Part shown: positions 46,960 through 56,455 of the stretch, piece after piece
Position numbering within the stretch: position 1 is the stretch's first letter
How the letters are laid out: every line of letters begins with the position of its first letter
NCBI GenBank assembly: GCA_019009955.1
Contig: CM032230.1
Span: 18,097,501 to 18,161,500, forward strand
From: Riptortus pedestris
Taxonomy: Eukaryota; Arthropoda; Insecta; Hemiptera; Alydidae
Length of the DNA stretch: 64,000 nucleotides
Direction of reading: 5' to 3'
Notes under the pieces: generated by a model
Database searches by the model: none
What the model saw: the letters and a program-made list of their open reading frames with translations, nothing else
What the model was told of the DNA's origin: nothing
Translations under genes and position numbers: made by a program

Positions 46960-47199
46960 CTTAGTGTCGTTAACAAAGAGTCTGAGCTGGAAATTTCTGC
47001 CTAAGATAGCTGCGTTGTTGACGTGCTGAACCGCTAGCTTCGCTGCTCTTAGCTCAGCCTGACCTAAGCTGCTAGCTCGTCCGTTGTTCGTAACTGCCTG
47101 CTCGCTCAGCTCGAACAAGCCAAGAACTCCGATCTCGTAGCAGCAGCACCGAATCCCAAGGAGTACCCACACACCCACCACCAAGCCACCACCATTCAT
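46960..47199 (-). CDS. GABA-B-R3: GABA-B receptor type 3-like, exon 1: start codon, signal peptide, first strand of ligand domain
   Basis: The exon encodes 80 residues. Residues 1 to about 20 are a signal peptide (MNGGG, a hydrophobic LVVGVWVLLGI core, then CCC). Next comes the opening of the ANF-receptor or Venus-flytrap fold: IGVLGLFELSEQ, then AELRAAKLAVQHVNN, then FQLRLFVNDTK. The start is the first ATG after an in-frame TGA 24 bases upstream; a TTG nine bases earlier is not needed. The exon ends at AAG followed by GTTAGA. A possible acceptor (GCATTGCAG before 47224) lies just upstream, so the coding exon may begin with 24 bases of 5' UTR spliced to a more distal leader exon; this is inference. 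The reading frame is intact. The AELRAAKLAV helix and the NDTK end, which pairs with CDTGAG of the next exon, are typical of GABA-B subunits. Confidence 0.88.
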
Positions 47200-48545
47200 A
47201 ACTCCCAATCCTCGCCTAAGTCACCTGCAATGCACACAAAATGTTCTATTAACTCCACTCCAAGAACAGAATATTCCAAGCTGATAAAATAATGAAGACA
47301 GTTGAATAATTCATTAGGAAGAGACGGGGATGTGCAAGGACTCGGAATAAAGTTTTGAATGTTCGGGAAGGAGCTTTAGGTAGAAACTGTGGTAATTGAG
47401 AGGACAAGCAGCTTAGTTATGGTCGCAGGAGAACAAGACTTTCGGAAGGGACGGTACGGGTATCAAGGAGATGGTCGTTTTTTGTCGTCGTTGGAGACTG
47501 GGCTAGTAGGCCATGATGATGGCTGCAACGACTCGCCGGGAAGTCGTGGGCATTGGATTAGGGGCATAGGTTATTACCTGTGAAGGTCAACAGAAGACGC
47601 GGGTGTCATCACATCAGAAAGGTGATGGTTAATGGACTCACTGGTAAATTGGAGCGTTAGAGACAGAATGAGAACGTGAAGGGTTGGCTGGAAGAATTCA
47701 CTAGTAAGTTGTGAGCGACGAGGAAGGGACTTGAGGTAGGTACAGCCGCAGTGGCGTGGACACGCTGATTAGTTGTGAGCATTGGAGAGAAATTAGGGAC
47801 TTAGGCGATAGTAGATAGGACTCGTGTGTAAGCGATGGAGACGTGACCTAAGGCAGGCAGGGTTGTTCTGAAAGAAATGCAGGGGAAGGGTTATCAGCAC
47901 GATGAGAATCTGTAGCGTATATTATATGTTATACTTGTCTGGTCATTGTCAACGTATATTGAAATACTTTCGTATATTCAACTGGAATTGGATAGCTTTG
48001 CTTTGAAGTGAAACTAACTTAAGGTTATGATAACAATTCCCAGCAGTGGTAGAAGCGGTTGGGAGAAGACGTTTACGATAGAAATGTTTTCCTACCAGTA
48101 AATCCTAGAAACGTGCAGATACTTCTCAAATAAAACCCCTCAAATTGAAATAAATATAAAACAAAAAACTGTGGAAGGTTAAATTCTATACAGATCTTGG
48201 TAATGCAAACATCTAGCTCTATTCATATTATTCAGTATTTACAAAGTATTTAGTCGTGTTTGCAAGTGAAGAGTTTGTTAGTGGAGAATTTCTGGGAGGA
48301 AGGGACCTCTATTAGCCATTCCTAATCCATTCGGAAGCAGGCTTGATTGCCCGCTCTCTCTCTTCCTATTTCCTCTTCCCTCAGATATACCTTCACCATT
48401 TTTCTACCGCCCTCACCCCATTTCTATATCATTTCCGCTTTACGAAAGGTCGCCACTTCTCATGGGGATAAATAAATCCCAAGTTGGTTACTCACCAGCT
48501 AGAGTTTTAATTTAAAGAGTATTTAATGTTAAATAGTCGGGCTAA
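47200..48545. other. Upstream region of the receptor gene (5' UTR and possible promoter side)
   Basis: Less AT-rich than the surroundings at 47300-47900, with GGAGAC, GGGACTT and GTTGTGAGC words recurring loosely, perhaps an old tandem repeat. The nearest in-frame stop is 24 bases above the ATG, and a candidate acceptor precedes 47224. I cannot locate a promoter. Confidence 0.4.
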
Positions 48546-49790
48546 TGATGTGGGCACTGTCCTGGCTAATTGATGAATTTCCTGGCTACTCCTCTGACCA
48601 CTGCCCTGTTCACTCCTCTCGACACTGTCCTGGCCACTACACTAGCTAATGCCCTGCCCACTCCCCTGGACACCACTCTGGCCATCCCTTTGGGTACTAT
48701 CCTGGCTACTCCTCTGACCACTGCCCTGTTCACTCCTCTCGACACTGTCCTGGCCACTACACTAGCTACCCTGCCACCCACTCCCCTGGACACCACTCTG
48801 GCCATCCCTTTGGGTACTATCCTGGCTACTCCTATGGACACTGCCTAGGCCACTACTCCGGCTAATGCCCTGTCCACTCCCCTGGACACCACTCTGGCCA
48901 TCCCTTTGGGTACTATCCTGGCTACTCCTCTGACCACTGCCCTGTTCACTCCTCTCGACACTGTCTGGCCACTACACTAGCTAATGCCCTGTCCACTCCC
49001 CTGGACACCACTCTGGCCATCCCTTTGGGTACTATCCTGGCTACTCCTCTGACCACTGCCCTGTTCACTCCTCTCGACACTGTCCTGGCCACTACACTAG
49101 CTAATGCCCTGCCCACTCCCCTGGACACCACTCTGGCCATCCCTTTGGGTACTATCCTGGCTACTCCTATGGCCACTGCCCTGTTCACTCCTCTCGACAC
49201 TGTCCTGGCCACTACACTAGCTAATGCCCTGCCCCCTCCCCTGCACACCACTCTGGCCATCCAGTTGGGTACTATCCTGGCTACTCCTCTGACCACTGCC
49301 CTGTTCACTCCTCTCGACACTGTCCTGGCCACTACTCTAGCTAATGCCCTGCCCACTCCCCTGCACACCACTCTGGCCATCCCTTTGGGTACTATCCTGG
49401 CTACTCCTATGGCCACTGCCCTGTTCACTCCTCTCGACACTGTCCTGGCCACTACTCTAGCTAATGCACTGCCCACTCCCCTGCACACCACTCTGGCCGT
49501 CCCTTTGGGTACTATCCTGGCTACTCCTATGGCCACTGCCCTGTTCACTCCTCTCGACACTGTCCTGGCCACTGCTCTAGCTAATGCCCTGCCCACTCCC
49601 CTGCACACCACTCTGGCCATCCCTTTGGGTACTATCCTGGCTATCCTATGGCCACTGCCTAGGCCACTACTCCGTCTAATAGCCTGTTCACTCCTCTCGA
49701 CACTGTCCTGGCCACTACTCTAGCTAATGCACTGCCCACTCCCCTGCACACCACTCTGGCCACTCCTTTGTGTATTGTCCTGTCCTCTAG
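48546..49790 (+). repeat. 120-bp minisatellite open on both strands
   Basis: About ten units of 120 bp marked by TTTGGGTACTATCCTGGCTA, CACTCCTCTCGACACTGTCC, TGGCCACTACACTAGC and CACTCCCCTGGACACCACTC. Each unit is itself made of roughly 15-20-bp CTGGCCACT-like words. Spacing is exactly 120 bp from about 49028 to 49628. Since 120 is divisible by 3, the plus strand is open for 232 codons and the minus strand for 224. I see no signal peptide or family, and regard coding as unlikely. Confidence 0.9.
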
Positions 49791-50124
49791 TGCAAATTAT
49801 AACTCCATATGTTACAATCTAACATGCATTCCAATGAGGGTGTTATCATTGGACTACTTCCCACCTCAAGTCAATAATCTAGCCAATTTATTATTATAAT
49901 CCACACCATTTGCTTGTAATATTTATATATTGTTGCAAATGAGCAAATAAATATTAAAAAGTAGAACATATGCAATCATTAAAATGCATGTAATAAGCTC
50001 ATTTGCATGGGAATGGAGAATAAATAAAGGTAGCCTCTTTACGGGGCTAATTTAAGGTAAAAAAGATAAAAAATCTATTTAGGAAGCGATTCTGAAGAAT
50101 TAAGATCTTTAAAGAGTTCATAAG
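49791..50124. other. Unassigned AT-rich DNA
   Basis: Nothing recognised. Confidence 0.4.
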
Positions 50125-50388
50125 AGTTGTTGTCGGATTGAAATAATAATGATTTCAAACAGAAACATATAGATTGCATACACAAAATCATTCTGTCGCA
50201 TACATCAATATCACAAATGTCCTGTAACGTGAACAGTAAATGTGCCTTTTACCTGAGATAGGAATTTATTACTAGATTTGTTATTATACAGAAATAACCA
50301 ATCTGGTGGTGTTTTCCAGGAATAATCATTTCTCGTCGAAATATAAAATTAGATAATTGGAAGAAATAAATTATCCACTTATTGCCTT
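50125..50388 (+). repeat. Direct repeat, copy 1 (264 bp)
   Basis: It begins AGTTGTTGTCGGATTGAAAT and ends TATCCACTTATTGCCTT. The partner is 50787-51051. The copies differ at about one position in eight and share both edges. Confidence 0.85.
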
Positions 50389-50786
50389 AGTGTATTTTCC
50401 TTAAATATATATGTACGAAACAATAATTTTTATTATTTTAATTTTTTTTAAAGCGTATCAATGTGGGGAGTAAACCTCTTCAATACACAATCCGAATGGA
50501 TTAAATCTATGATAAAAAAATAAACATTGTTTAAAAATTAATTAAATAATTTTATCCCTGAAGGATGTTTTATAGACAAGATGAATACTATATACTATGC
50601 AAAATATTCAATTATTAAATAAAACTACAAAATATTTGCCAAAATAGTTTATGATCAAGTACATTGTCTCTTCAATGTGAAGACAAGTTTCTCATAATTT
50701 ATAAATCTTGTCATCATTTTATAAATCTGAGACTAATAACAAAACATGTAAATAAATTAAAAATACATGTTATTTGCCGTGTTGCC
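50389..50786. other. Spacer between the direct repeats
   Basis: AT-rich, no ORF, no primer-binding-site or polypurine signal that I can recognise. Confidence 0.45.
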
Positions 50787-51051
50787 AGTTGTTGTCGGAT
50801 TGAAATAATAATGATTTGAAGTGGAAACATAAAGATTGCATACACAAAATCATTCTGTCACATTCATCGATATCACAAATGTCCTGTAACGTGAACAGTA
50901 AAAGTGACTTTTACCCGAGATAGGAATTTATTATTCGAATTGCTATGAAACGGAAATAACCAGTCTGGTGGTGTTTTTGCAGGAATAATGATTTCCCGTC
51001 GAAATATAAAAGTAGATAACTGGAAGAGATACATTATCCACTTATTGCCTT
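50787..51051 (+). repeat. Direct repeat, copy 2 (265 bp)
   Basis: Same start (AGTTGTTGTCGGATTGAAAT) and end (TATCCACTTATTGCCTT) as copy 1. The flanks on each side differ, so the repeat unit is well defined. Confidence 0.85.
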
Positions 51052-51144
51052 CAAATAAGTTATATTTATAGTTTTAAGCACAAAGGTGGAATGTCTCTTG
51101 GACAAATATTGACAATGTTTGAACCACCTTACCATTAGTAGAAC

Positions 51145-51660
51145 TAAAGTCTGTCACGCAGAGCTGCTTTAACTAAGCAGATTTCCATGTGTGTCACGTA
51201 TTTGTATTTATCTCAAAACGTACAATTTCAGTGAGAACAATATTTGGTATTTAAGCTTCAAATAAAGTGCTTCAAAGCACAACAGCTATGTTATTATATT
51301 AATATGAAATGAGTAGGAGTGGGGGGGGGGGTTACTGAAGACCGAAAACTAAAAAAATGCAAATGTCTAGGGTAATAATCATGATATTGAAAAAATGTAG
51401 ATAACATTTATAGAACATTACATTTTCAATAAGAATGAATCTATATAATTTTCGATCCGACGCATACCAACGGAGATTATCTGAATTTTCGAAATTCACC
51501 CCTATTTTAACCTTTCCCCTCCCACTGGTCCGATTTTAGCAACTAACTTTATCTTCATTTTTATATTAAAAACGTCTGAATATCGAATTTGGTAAAGATC
51601 AGAAAATCCCATCATGAGTACAACCTCAATAGCTGATTTCCCTTTGGGGAAATCTCCTAA
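51145..51660 (+). mobile_element. Family A element, copy A11 (short, no TA tract)
   Basis: Left end AGTCTGTCACGCAGAGCTGC and AAGCAGATTTCCATGTG; interior TTTGGTATTTAAGCTTCAAA, GGTCCGATTTTAGCAAC; right end ATCATGAGTACAACCTCAAT, AGCTGATTTCCCTTTGGGGA, AATCTCCTAAAAATA. The segment that holds (TA)n in other copies is deleted. Confidence 0.75.
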
Positions 51661-52189
51661 AAATAAGATAAAAGTCTATAAGTAATTTCGTTATAATACC
51701 GGAGAAGTTTTAATTGACGAGCGGAAGCTGAAATAAAATTTAAAAAAAACTCTTTAACTATATTCATATCTTTGATTCCAGTAATAAATAAATTAAAATT
51801 CTGCAGAGGCACTCATGTGGAAAAAAACCCTTTTGGTTACCGGATGTCTGAAGTCAATATTTGAAATTCAGAAATTTAAATAACATTATAAGGCAGACAA
51901 CTAACACACTTGGAAGCTCTCAACACAGTTTGTTCTTTATGCATTGTAGATACAAAACTTTTTAACGAAGTTAATGCCGATTTTTGTTTTTATGTCAAAG
52001 GGTGACCCTTATGGTACTGCTTTGCCTTAAGCCCAATGAGTGAACTTCTCCCAGAAAGTAAGCTGGGTTTTTTAATAAACATTAACAATGAAGAAACCAG
52101 GATAAGCCACGGCTTGTAATAGGACGATCTTTAGTTATATGCAAGGAGCCCTTCTCAACTACAATAAATTATTCATATTTCAATACCGA
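51661..52189. other. Unassigned DNA
   Basis: No recognised motif until the RT fragment. Bits just upstream (52090-52190) may belong to that element. Confidence 0.4.
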
Positions 52190-52415
52190 TATTGGTATGT
52201 CCTTTGGTTTAGACAAATGCGCTGATTCGCACATCAACAAAGGACGACCAATGTCGACTGAATATATGTTATTTACTGATATAGGCTGTGTACATCAACT
52301 TGATGAATTAGAAACATATAAGCATTTAGGAATGGAACATAATTTAACAATATCCCGAAAGGAACTGAAAGAAGAACTAAAAATTACTTTTACAAACCCC
52401 ATCAATTTTCAAAAG
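52190..52415 (+). pseudogene. Non-LTR reverse transcriptase fragment (motif D/E region)
   Basis: IGMSFGLDKCADSHINKGRP, then LETYKHLGMEHNLTIS and RKELKEELKITF. I-x-FGLDKC-A followed by (E)TYKYLG-x-E is the segment after the catalytic YADD box in a group of diverged non-LTR RTs. The catalytic boxes themselves are missing. The clade is not determined. Confidence 0.6.
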
Positions 52416-52915
52416 CCATCACATCATTAGTCGTGTATGTTGATTTGGAGGGCGTTGTGACCAGATTTGCCACCGGCTAGCTGAGGTAAGGAGACTGCTG
52501 GCACAAACTTAGCGGACCCAGTGCCTTTGGCATTTATGTTCCTCTTTGAAGTTACGAGGACCAATTTAATTTCTATTCCCTCAGCCCGGTCCATTTTCTT
52601 GCCTTTAGCAAGATGATGCAAAACCTCAACCTGTAAAGAACCATGATCGTGGTTTTCCGTCGTCTGCTGCTTCTTCACTTCACTTGCCTCACGCCCTTTG
52701 ACACGGGTTTTGTCTTCCTACCATTCTACCCACCTTGTAAGGCTTCACAGAAAGGCTACAATATTCGATAAATGCCTGATCTCTCCAGTGGTGAAACCCG
52801 ATCTTTGGGATTGGAGGAATGATTTTTGAGTGTCTTCTTGCCAACTTTTCCCAATTCGTTTCCTACTTTCTCTGAAGTTTAATAAAGGGAATGGAGGTTC
52901 AGGATAGACATCCGA
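52416..52915. other. Unassigned DNA with one unexplained open frame
   Basis: The minus-strand frame at 52427-52678 (KGTGSAKFVPAVSLPQLAGG in its centre) has a protein-like composition but no family I recognise. 52856-52893 (TCTCTGAAGTTTAATAAAGG) recurs at 53306-53343 on the other side of the next element. Confidence 0.35.
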
Positions 52916-52917
52916 TC

Positions 52918-53292
52918 GTTTCTACAAGAGATACATGCAAATACGTCCTGATGCACCTCCCCCCGTCATTTGTTCCTGGATTACTAAAATTAGACGAAAA
53001 TTATTCTATAGTTAATAGTTTTCAATAAAATTATAATTTATATTGAGATATATTTCAGTTTTGTTTTTTTTAGTCATGAATATTTCTATCTTTTACCTCT
53101 GAGAGGTTGGCTGACCTGTTTGTTTACACTTCTGACGCTTTCCGTTGTGGAGGTTATTAAAATGTAAATTGACTGACAGATTTCTTTCTCATTATCGTTT
53201 ATATTTGTTCACTTAATATTCACGGTGGCGTTAAGTTTTACCAGTATGTTGATTTATCTATTGTAGAACTTCACGCTCTGGGAAGCCGTCTT
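52918..53292 (-). mobile_element. Family A left half (inverted), flanked by a short direct repeat
   Basis: On the minus strand: GAAGTTCTACAATAGATAAA, GTGAATATTAAGTGAACAA, AACAGGTCAGCCAACCTCTC, TAGAAATATT, GATGCACC; the extreme left-end box is lost. Near-identical 38-bp words (TTTCTCTGAAGCTTAATAAA) flank it at about 52870 and 53315, which suggests a target-site or segmental duplication. Confidence 0.6.
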
Positions 53293-53439
53293 GATTCTAA
53301 TCTGTTCCCTATTTTCTCTGAAGCTTAATAAAGGGAATGCTAATTGGGTACATGGGCGTTTCAATATGTTTGTTGGTGGTATGTGTTAGCAGCTCTCTTT
53401 ATTTTTATCCTATGCTGCTTTTCAATAATTTATTCAACC

Positions 53440-53665
53440 AGAATTTCATTGTGTCAATTTGTAAGCGTCATGTACTTCCTGGCAGAAATCCTCTTCCGAT
53501 AGGGGAACATTTACAAGCCTGTCAATTAAAAACATAAACCCCGACATTTTATACTGCGTGTGGTGGTAAGAATCGATTGGTATCATTATGTCACCCGTTG
53601 TACAAGGTAATTTAAATATGGTTACGGGATGACATAATATATCTAGCCTCTGGAATTTCATAAAA
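53440..53665 (-). pseudogene. Penelope-like RT, C-terminal fragment
   Basis: IMIPIDSYHHTQYKMSGFMF, LIDRLVNVPLSEEDFCQEV. The IP-x-DSxHp-x-x-KM-AF-x-x-LI-RL-x-x-xPLS pattern is the post-palm region of Penelope-like reverse transcriptases (thumb side). The upstream catalytic part is absent. Confidence 0.55.
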
Positions 53666-53929
53666 AGTTTGCCTGGAAGAGAAGATCTACTCTATATTAA
53701 ATGTTTTTGTTTAAGGATTGTATTGAAATTTAATACACTTTTGATTCAAGCACAGAGGTAATGTATTCAGAAATTCCTGAGATATGTTAAAAGCGGTTTT
53801 ACTTTTTTATTTCTGAATAATTAAATCAAAAACTTTAGAACATCTTTAGGAGGAGGGATGCTATAACTTCCTCCTTCGGAACGTGTCGGCCTGCTTGTGC
53901 AATTCTATTGACGAATTCAGAAATATGTA
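53666..53929. other. Unassigned DNA
   Basis: No feature recognised. Confidence 0.4.
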
Positions 53930-54300
53930 GGTTTAAATTCTACCATGCCACTAAATTTAGAGAAGGTTTTTAAGCTAATTTTTCTGTAGGTGCATGTAAT
54001 GATAAGGGTTTGGGCGTAATTATTGATTTAATTTATGGACAATTAGAAGCGGACCCTAATGAAAAATGTAATGAAGCTGATAGGAAAGCTATAAAAAATG
54101 CAGCTAATGTTTTTCGTGCTGACGAAAGAAGATATGTGGTCCAGATGAGCCTATTGCCTTAGCTCCTTTATTGCCTCTCCAAGACACACAAACAAGATAT
54201 ATTGCTATTTGCCCCGTAGTTTGTTTCAATTTTGCACCTACAGAAAAAGTAGCTAAAAAAAGTATATCTAAATTTAGTGGCGTTGTGGAATTCATGCCTA
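53930..54300. repeat. Inverted repeat of ~65-bp arms around a ~240-bp centre
   Basis: The left arm holds CCACTAAATTTAGAGAAGGT and TTTTCTGTAGGTGCATGTAA; the right arm holds the complements, TGCACCTACAGAAAAAGTAG and TCTAAATTTAGTGGCG. The centre is open in one frame on the plus strand: KGLGVIIDLIYGQLEADPNE, KCNEADRKAIKNAANVFRAD, ERRYVVQMSLLP, then stop. I do not recognise the peptide. Confidence 0.65.
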
Positions 54301-54374
54301 CTATTCAATAGTAAATAGTGCTGAATTCGCCAGTATAATTAAATAGATAAACTCTCAAGAACAAAGATGACGAA

Positions 54375-54640
54375 AGCAAGTATACATCATCCGACATCTT
54401 CAATGGAAGACTGTATAATCCGAGAAATCAAGATGGACGAATTCTCATTAATATGAAAAATGTCCCTGGAAAATAATCTCCGGAATTATATTAGACGAAG
54501 TGCGAGCAGACTCTCCAAAGAAATGATTAATTTTGATAAAGGTTATACAGCCTTAAAATTGAAATTGAATGACTCTGAGGAAATCAATAGAGATTTCCAA
54601 ACAGAATGGCAGAACAAAGAGCCCCACGGTCGTTATTGAA
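54375..54640 (+). pseudogene. Unassigned coding relic
   Basis: Two frames in succession: KYTSSDIFNGRLYNPRNQDG, RILINMKNVPGK, then NYIRRSASRLSKEMINFDKG, YTALKLKLNDSEEINRDFQ and TEWQNKEPHGRY before a stop. The composition is protein-like and decayed. It may belong to the same unit as 53930-54300. No family recognised. Confidence 0.35.
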
Positions 54641-55240
54641 GTCGGTTGTTAGAGTTGGAAATTGATATGAAAACGTTTGTGGACAGCTATTTTCAGGAAC
54701 CGAAGAGTTTGTAATGGCTATGTTTTTTTTATTTTATTTATTTCCTCTACATAGTAACCCTATGTGGGAGGGATTTTATTTTTCTGCACATCCCAAGCAT
54801 ATTTTCTTTATATGTGCATTTTGTCAAAATTTTAACATTTTTTATATAATAATATATATGCATATTAAATGTAACTAAGATTATAAAAATTAAACTTGAT
54901 AAAATAAGCAAAAAACATTAAATAGTACAATTAAATAACCAATAAAAATTACATAATATTAATTTTATATTATTTTTTCCTCTCTCAGCTTAAGGATATT
55001 GTAGGCTATTTCTTTTAATAAATGTATGTGTTTTGAAAATAAAATATCTAATGACTATGTATAAAGTAATGGCTAATAAAATAAAGTAATGGCTATGTTA
55101 TTGCAAGTAGATCCTACAGACGGCATGTGTTGAAAGATAATATTTCCGATAGTTGTAGACTTTGCAACAAATATTGCGAGTCTATTCAGTATTGTTGAGA
55201 AAACTGCGTTATAGAAAAATTTCGCAGTGTAAATCACGTA
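54641..55240. other. AT-rich DNA, nothing recognised
   Basis: Long A and T stretches. No ORF or element. Confidence 0.5.
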
Positions 55241-55242
55241 TT

Positions 55243-56112
55243 TAATTTATTTATTTAGGTGTGTCGCAATTTAAGCGATTCACACATTTTCTTGTTATAA
55301 TACTAAAATAGTTTAAGTAAAGCCACCTTATAAAAACCAATAAAAAAGGTTAAAAAATCTAAAGAGGTAGGTAACAGTACGGTTATTTATTTATTTATTT
55401 TTCTCCAGTGGATATTATTCTAGTCTAGTGTTTGATTATTTAATGTTAAATCTGGTTGAAAGTGTGTGTGTCTTTGAGGTGTTTCATGATTTTTGTTATG
55501 TATTGGTTGTTGTCGTGTTGTAGTTCTGATAGGTTGGTGGGTAAGTTCTTGTCAGTTATTAGTCTGCAGTCTGTAAGTAATTGTTTGATAGTTAGTTGTG
55601 TATTGCAGAGTGTACATAAAGGTGGTTCAGTCCTAGTCAAGAGGTGCCGTTGTGTACAAACGAGTAAGGACTACTTCTTCTCTTCTAGTGTCACTTAATA
55701 CTTACAGATTACTTGACAGCCATTCACGAATAGTGTCTTTTATTTCTCGTAGTTTTGTGTGTATCTGCCGCCATTCCACTTCCTATTTTAGGCTGACCTC
55801 TTTTTTATTGAGTTTAATGGCATCGTGTCCTGTAATGTGATCAGTATGTAATTCGTCAAGTTGAGTTGCTAATTTTGCATGTTTGTCAGCCAAAATATTG
55901 TCTGTGAGGTCTGAATGTCCTGGTATCCAATGGATAGCTTATTACTTTATCCATCTGTGTCTGTAAGTTAGTTAGTAGTTCCTGAAGTTGTTTCGTGAGT
56001 GGGTGAGTTGAGTAAAGATCAAGTATTGATTGTATAGAACTGTAGGAGTCAGTAAAAACATGAATGTTGCCTTGTTGTACGTTAGTAAGGTGTTGCAGTC
56101 CAAGAAGTAAAC
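55243..56112 (-). pseudogene. I-like non-LTR retrotransposon, 5'-truncated, RNase H domain
   Basis: The longest copy of this family. Minus strand: LLLGLQHLTNVQQGNIHVFT, DSYSSIQSILDLYST (RNase H aspartate in FTDS), WIPGHSDLTDNILADKHAKL (final RNase H motif), then after damage the knuckle CTLCNTQLTIKQLLTDC and ITKIMKHLKDTHTFNQI at the C-terminus. The 3' UTR reads GTGTGAATCGCTTAAATTG, CGACACACCTAAATAAATAA. The RT region is missing. The truncation point at about 56112 abuts the block that starts TATTTAAGAAGTACGAAG. Confidence 0.8.
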
Positions 56113-56455
56113 CTCACGTATTTAAGAAGTACGAAGTAGATGAAAGGAACGGGCGACAGAAAGCACAGGGAATGCTCTGGTTAGAGCCTAGACCAGTCTG
56201 GGCCCTTTTTCTTTGATCTCGACGCTCGTCTATAAAAATGGCCCAGCTCCATCGATCCTACCCTGGAAATTATTTTTTTCTGAGTTGTGTTCGTGTTTCT
56301 ATTAGTGTTTTGTGTTCCGTTCCCTTAGTTTTGTTGTTTATATAATTTTGTGTGTTCCATTTTTTGTTATTTTGTTTATTAGTTTTTTGCTCTTTAAGAA
56401 CAGCCAAGTCGCCGTCGTTGTGAAGCTCTATATAATAAATAAATAAATATCGCAT
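56113..56455 (+). other. Promoter-like block shared with 31.1 kb
   Basis: GTATTTAAGAAGTACGAAGT then AGATGAAAGGAA recurs at 31126-31157. Farther on, CTATAAAAATGGCCCAGCTC (56230-56249) parallels CTAGAAACGGCTCAGCTC at 31233. It ends in TAATAAATAAATAAATATC. The combination of a TATA-like word and an AAATAAATAAAT end suggests a short retroelement or a retroelement 5' end. Confidence 0.4.

Larger units (their letters stand above)
5012..47199 (-). other. GABA-B-R3: GABA-B receptor type 3-like gene, 5' part (gene span, four coding exons)
   Basis: This is the span of a family C GPCR gene whose first four coding exons lie in the window and whose remainder lies beyond position 1. Joined, the exons give 219 codons covering a signal peptide and the first lobe of the ligand-binding Venus-flytrap domain. 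All three introns are phase 0 with canonical donors (GTTAGA, GTATAT, GTAAGT) and AG acceptors after pyrimidine tracts (TTTCAG, TTTGCAG, TTTCAG). The joins rebuild continuous receptor sequence: NDTK to CDTGAG, NMVQ to VSFGST, IYSL to GMNDLV. The type 3 call rests on CSDVTEALAKVVPYWN, SPALSDRREFP, APDSSHNPAR, FSQNE and LVTELEQANISC, which I recall from the Drosophila R3 subunit; R1 and R2 read differently at these places. Introns are about 23.5, 6.6 and 11.5 kb and full of transposons. A Gi/o-coupled presynaptic role is family knowledge only. Confidence 0.88.

Noticed and set aside
47200..47208. Earlier start codon (TTG) for receptor exon 1
   Set aside because: TTG is not a normal eukaryotic start; an ATG with a good signal peptide follows nine bases later.
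48570..49723. 232-codon and 224-codon frames on opposite strands
   Set aside because: Both arise from the 120-bp tandem array, with no start context, signal or family likeness.
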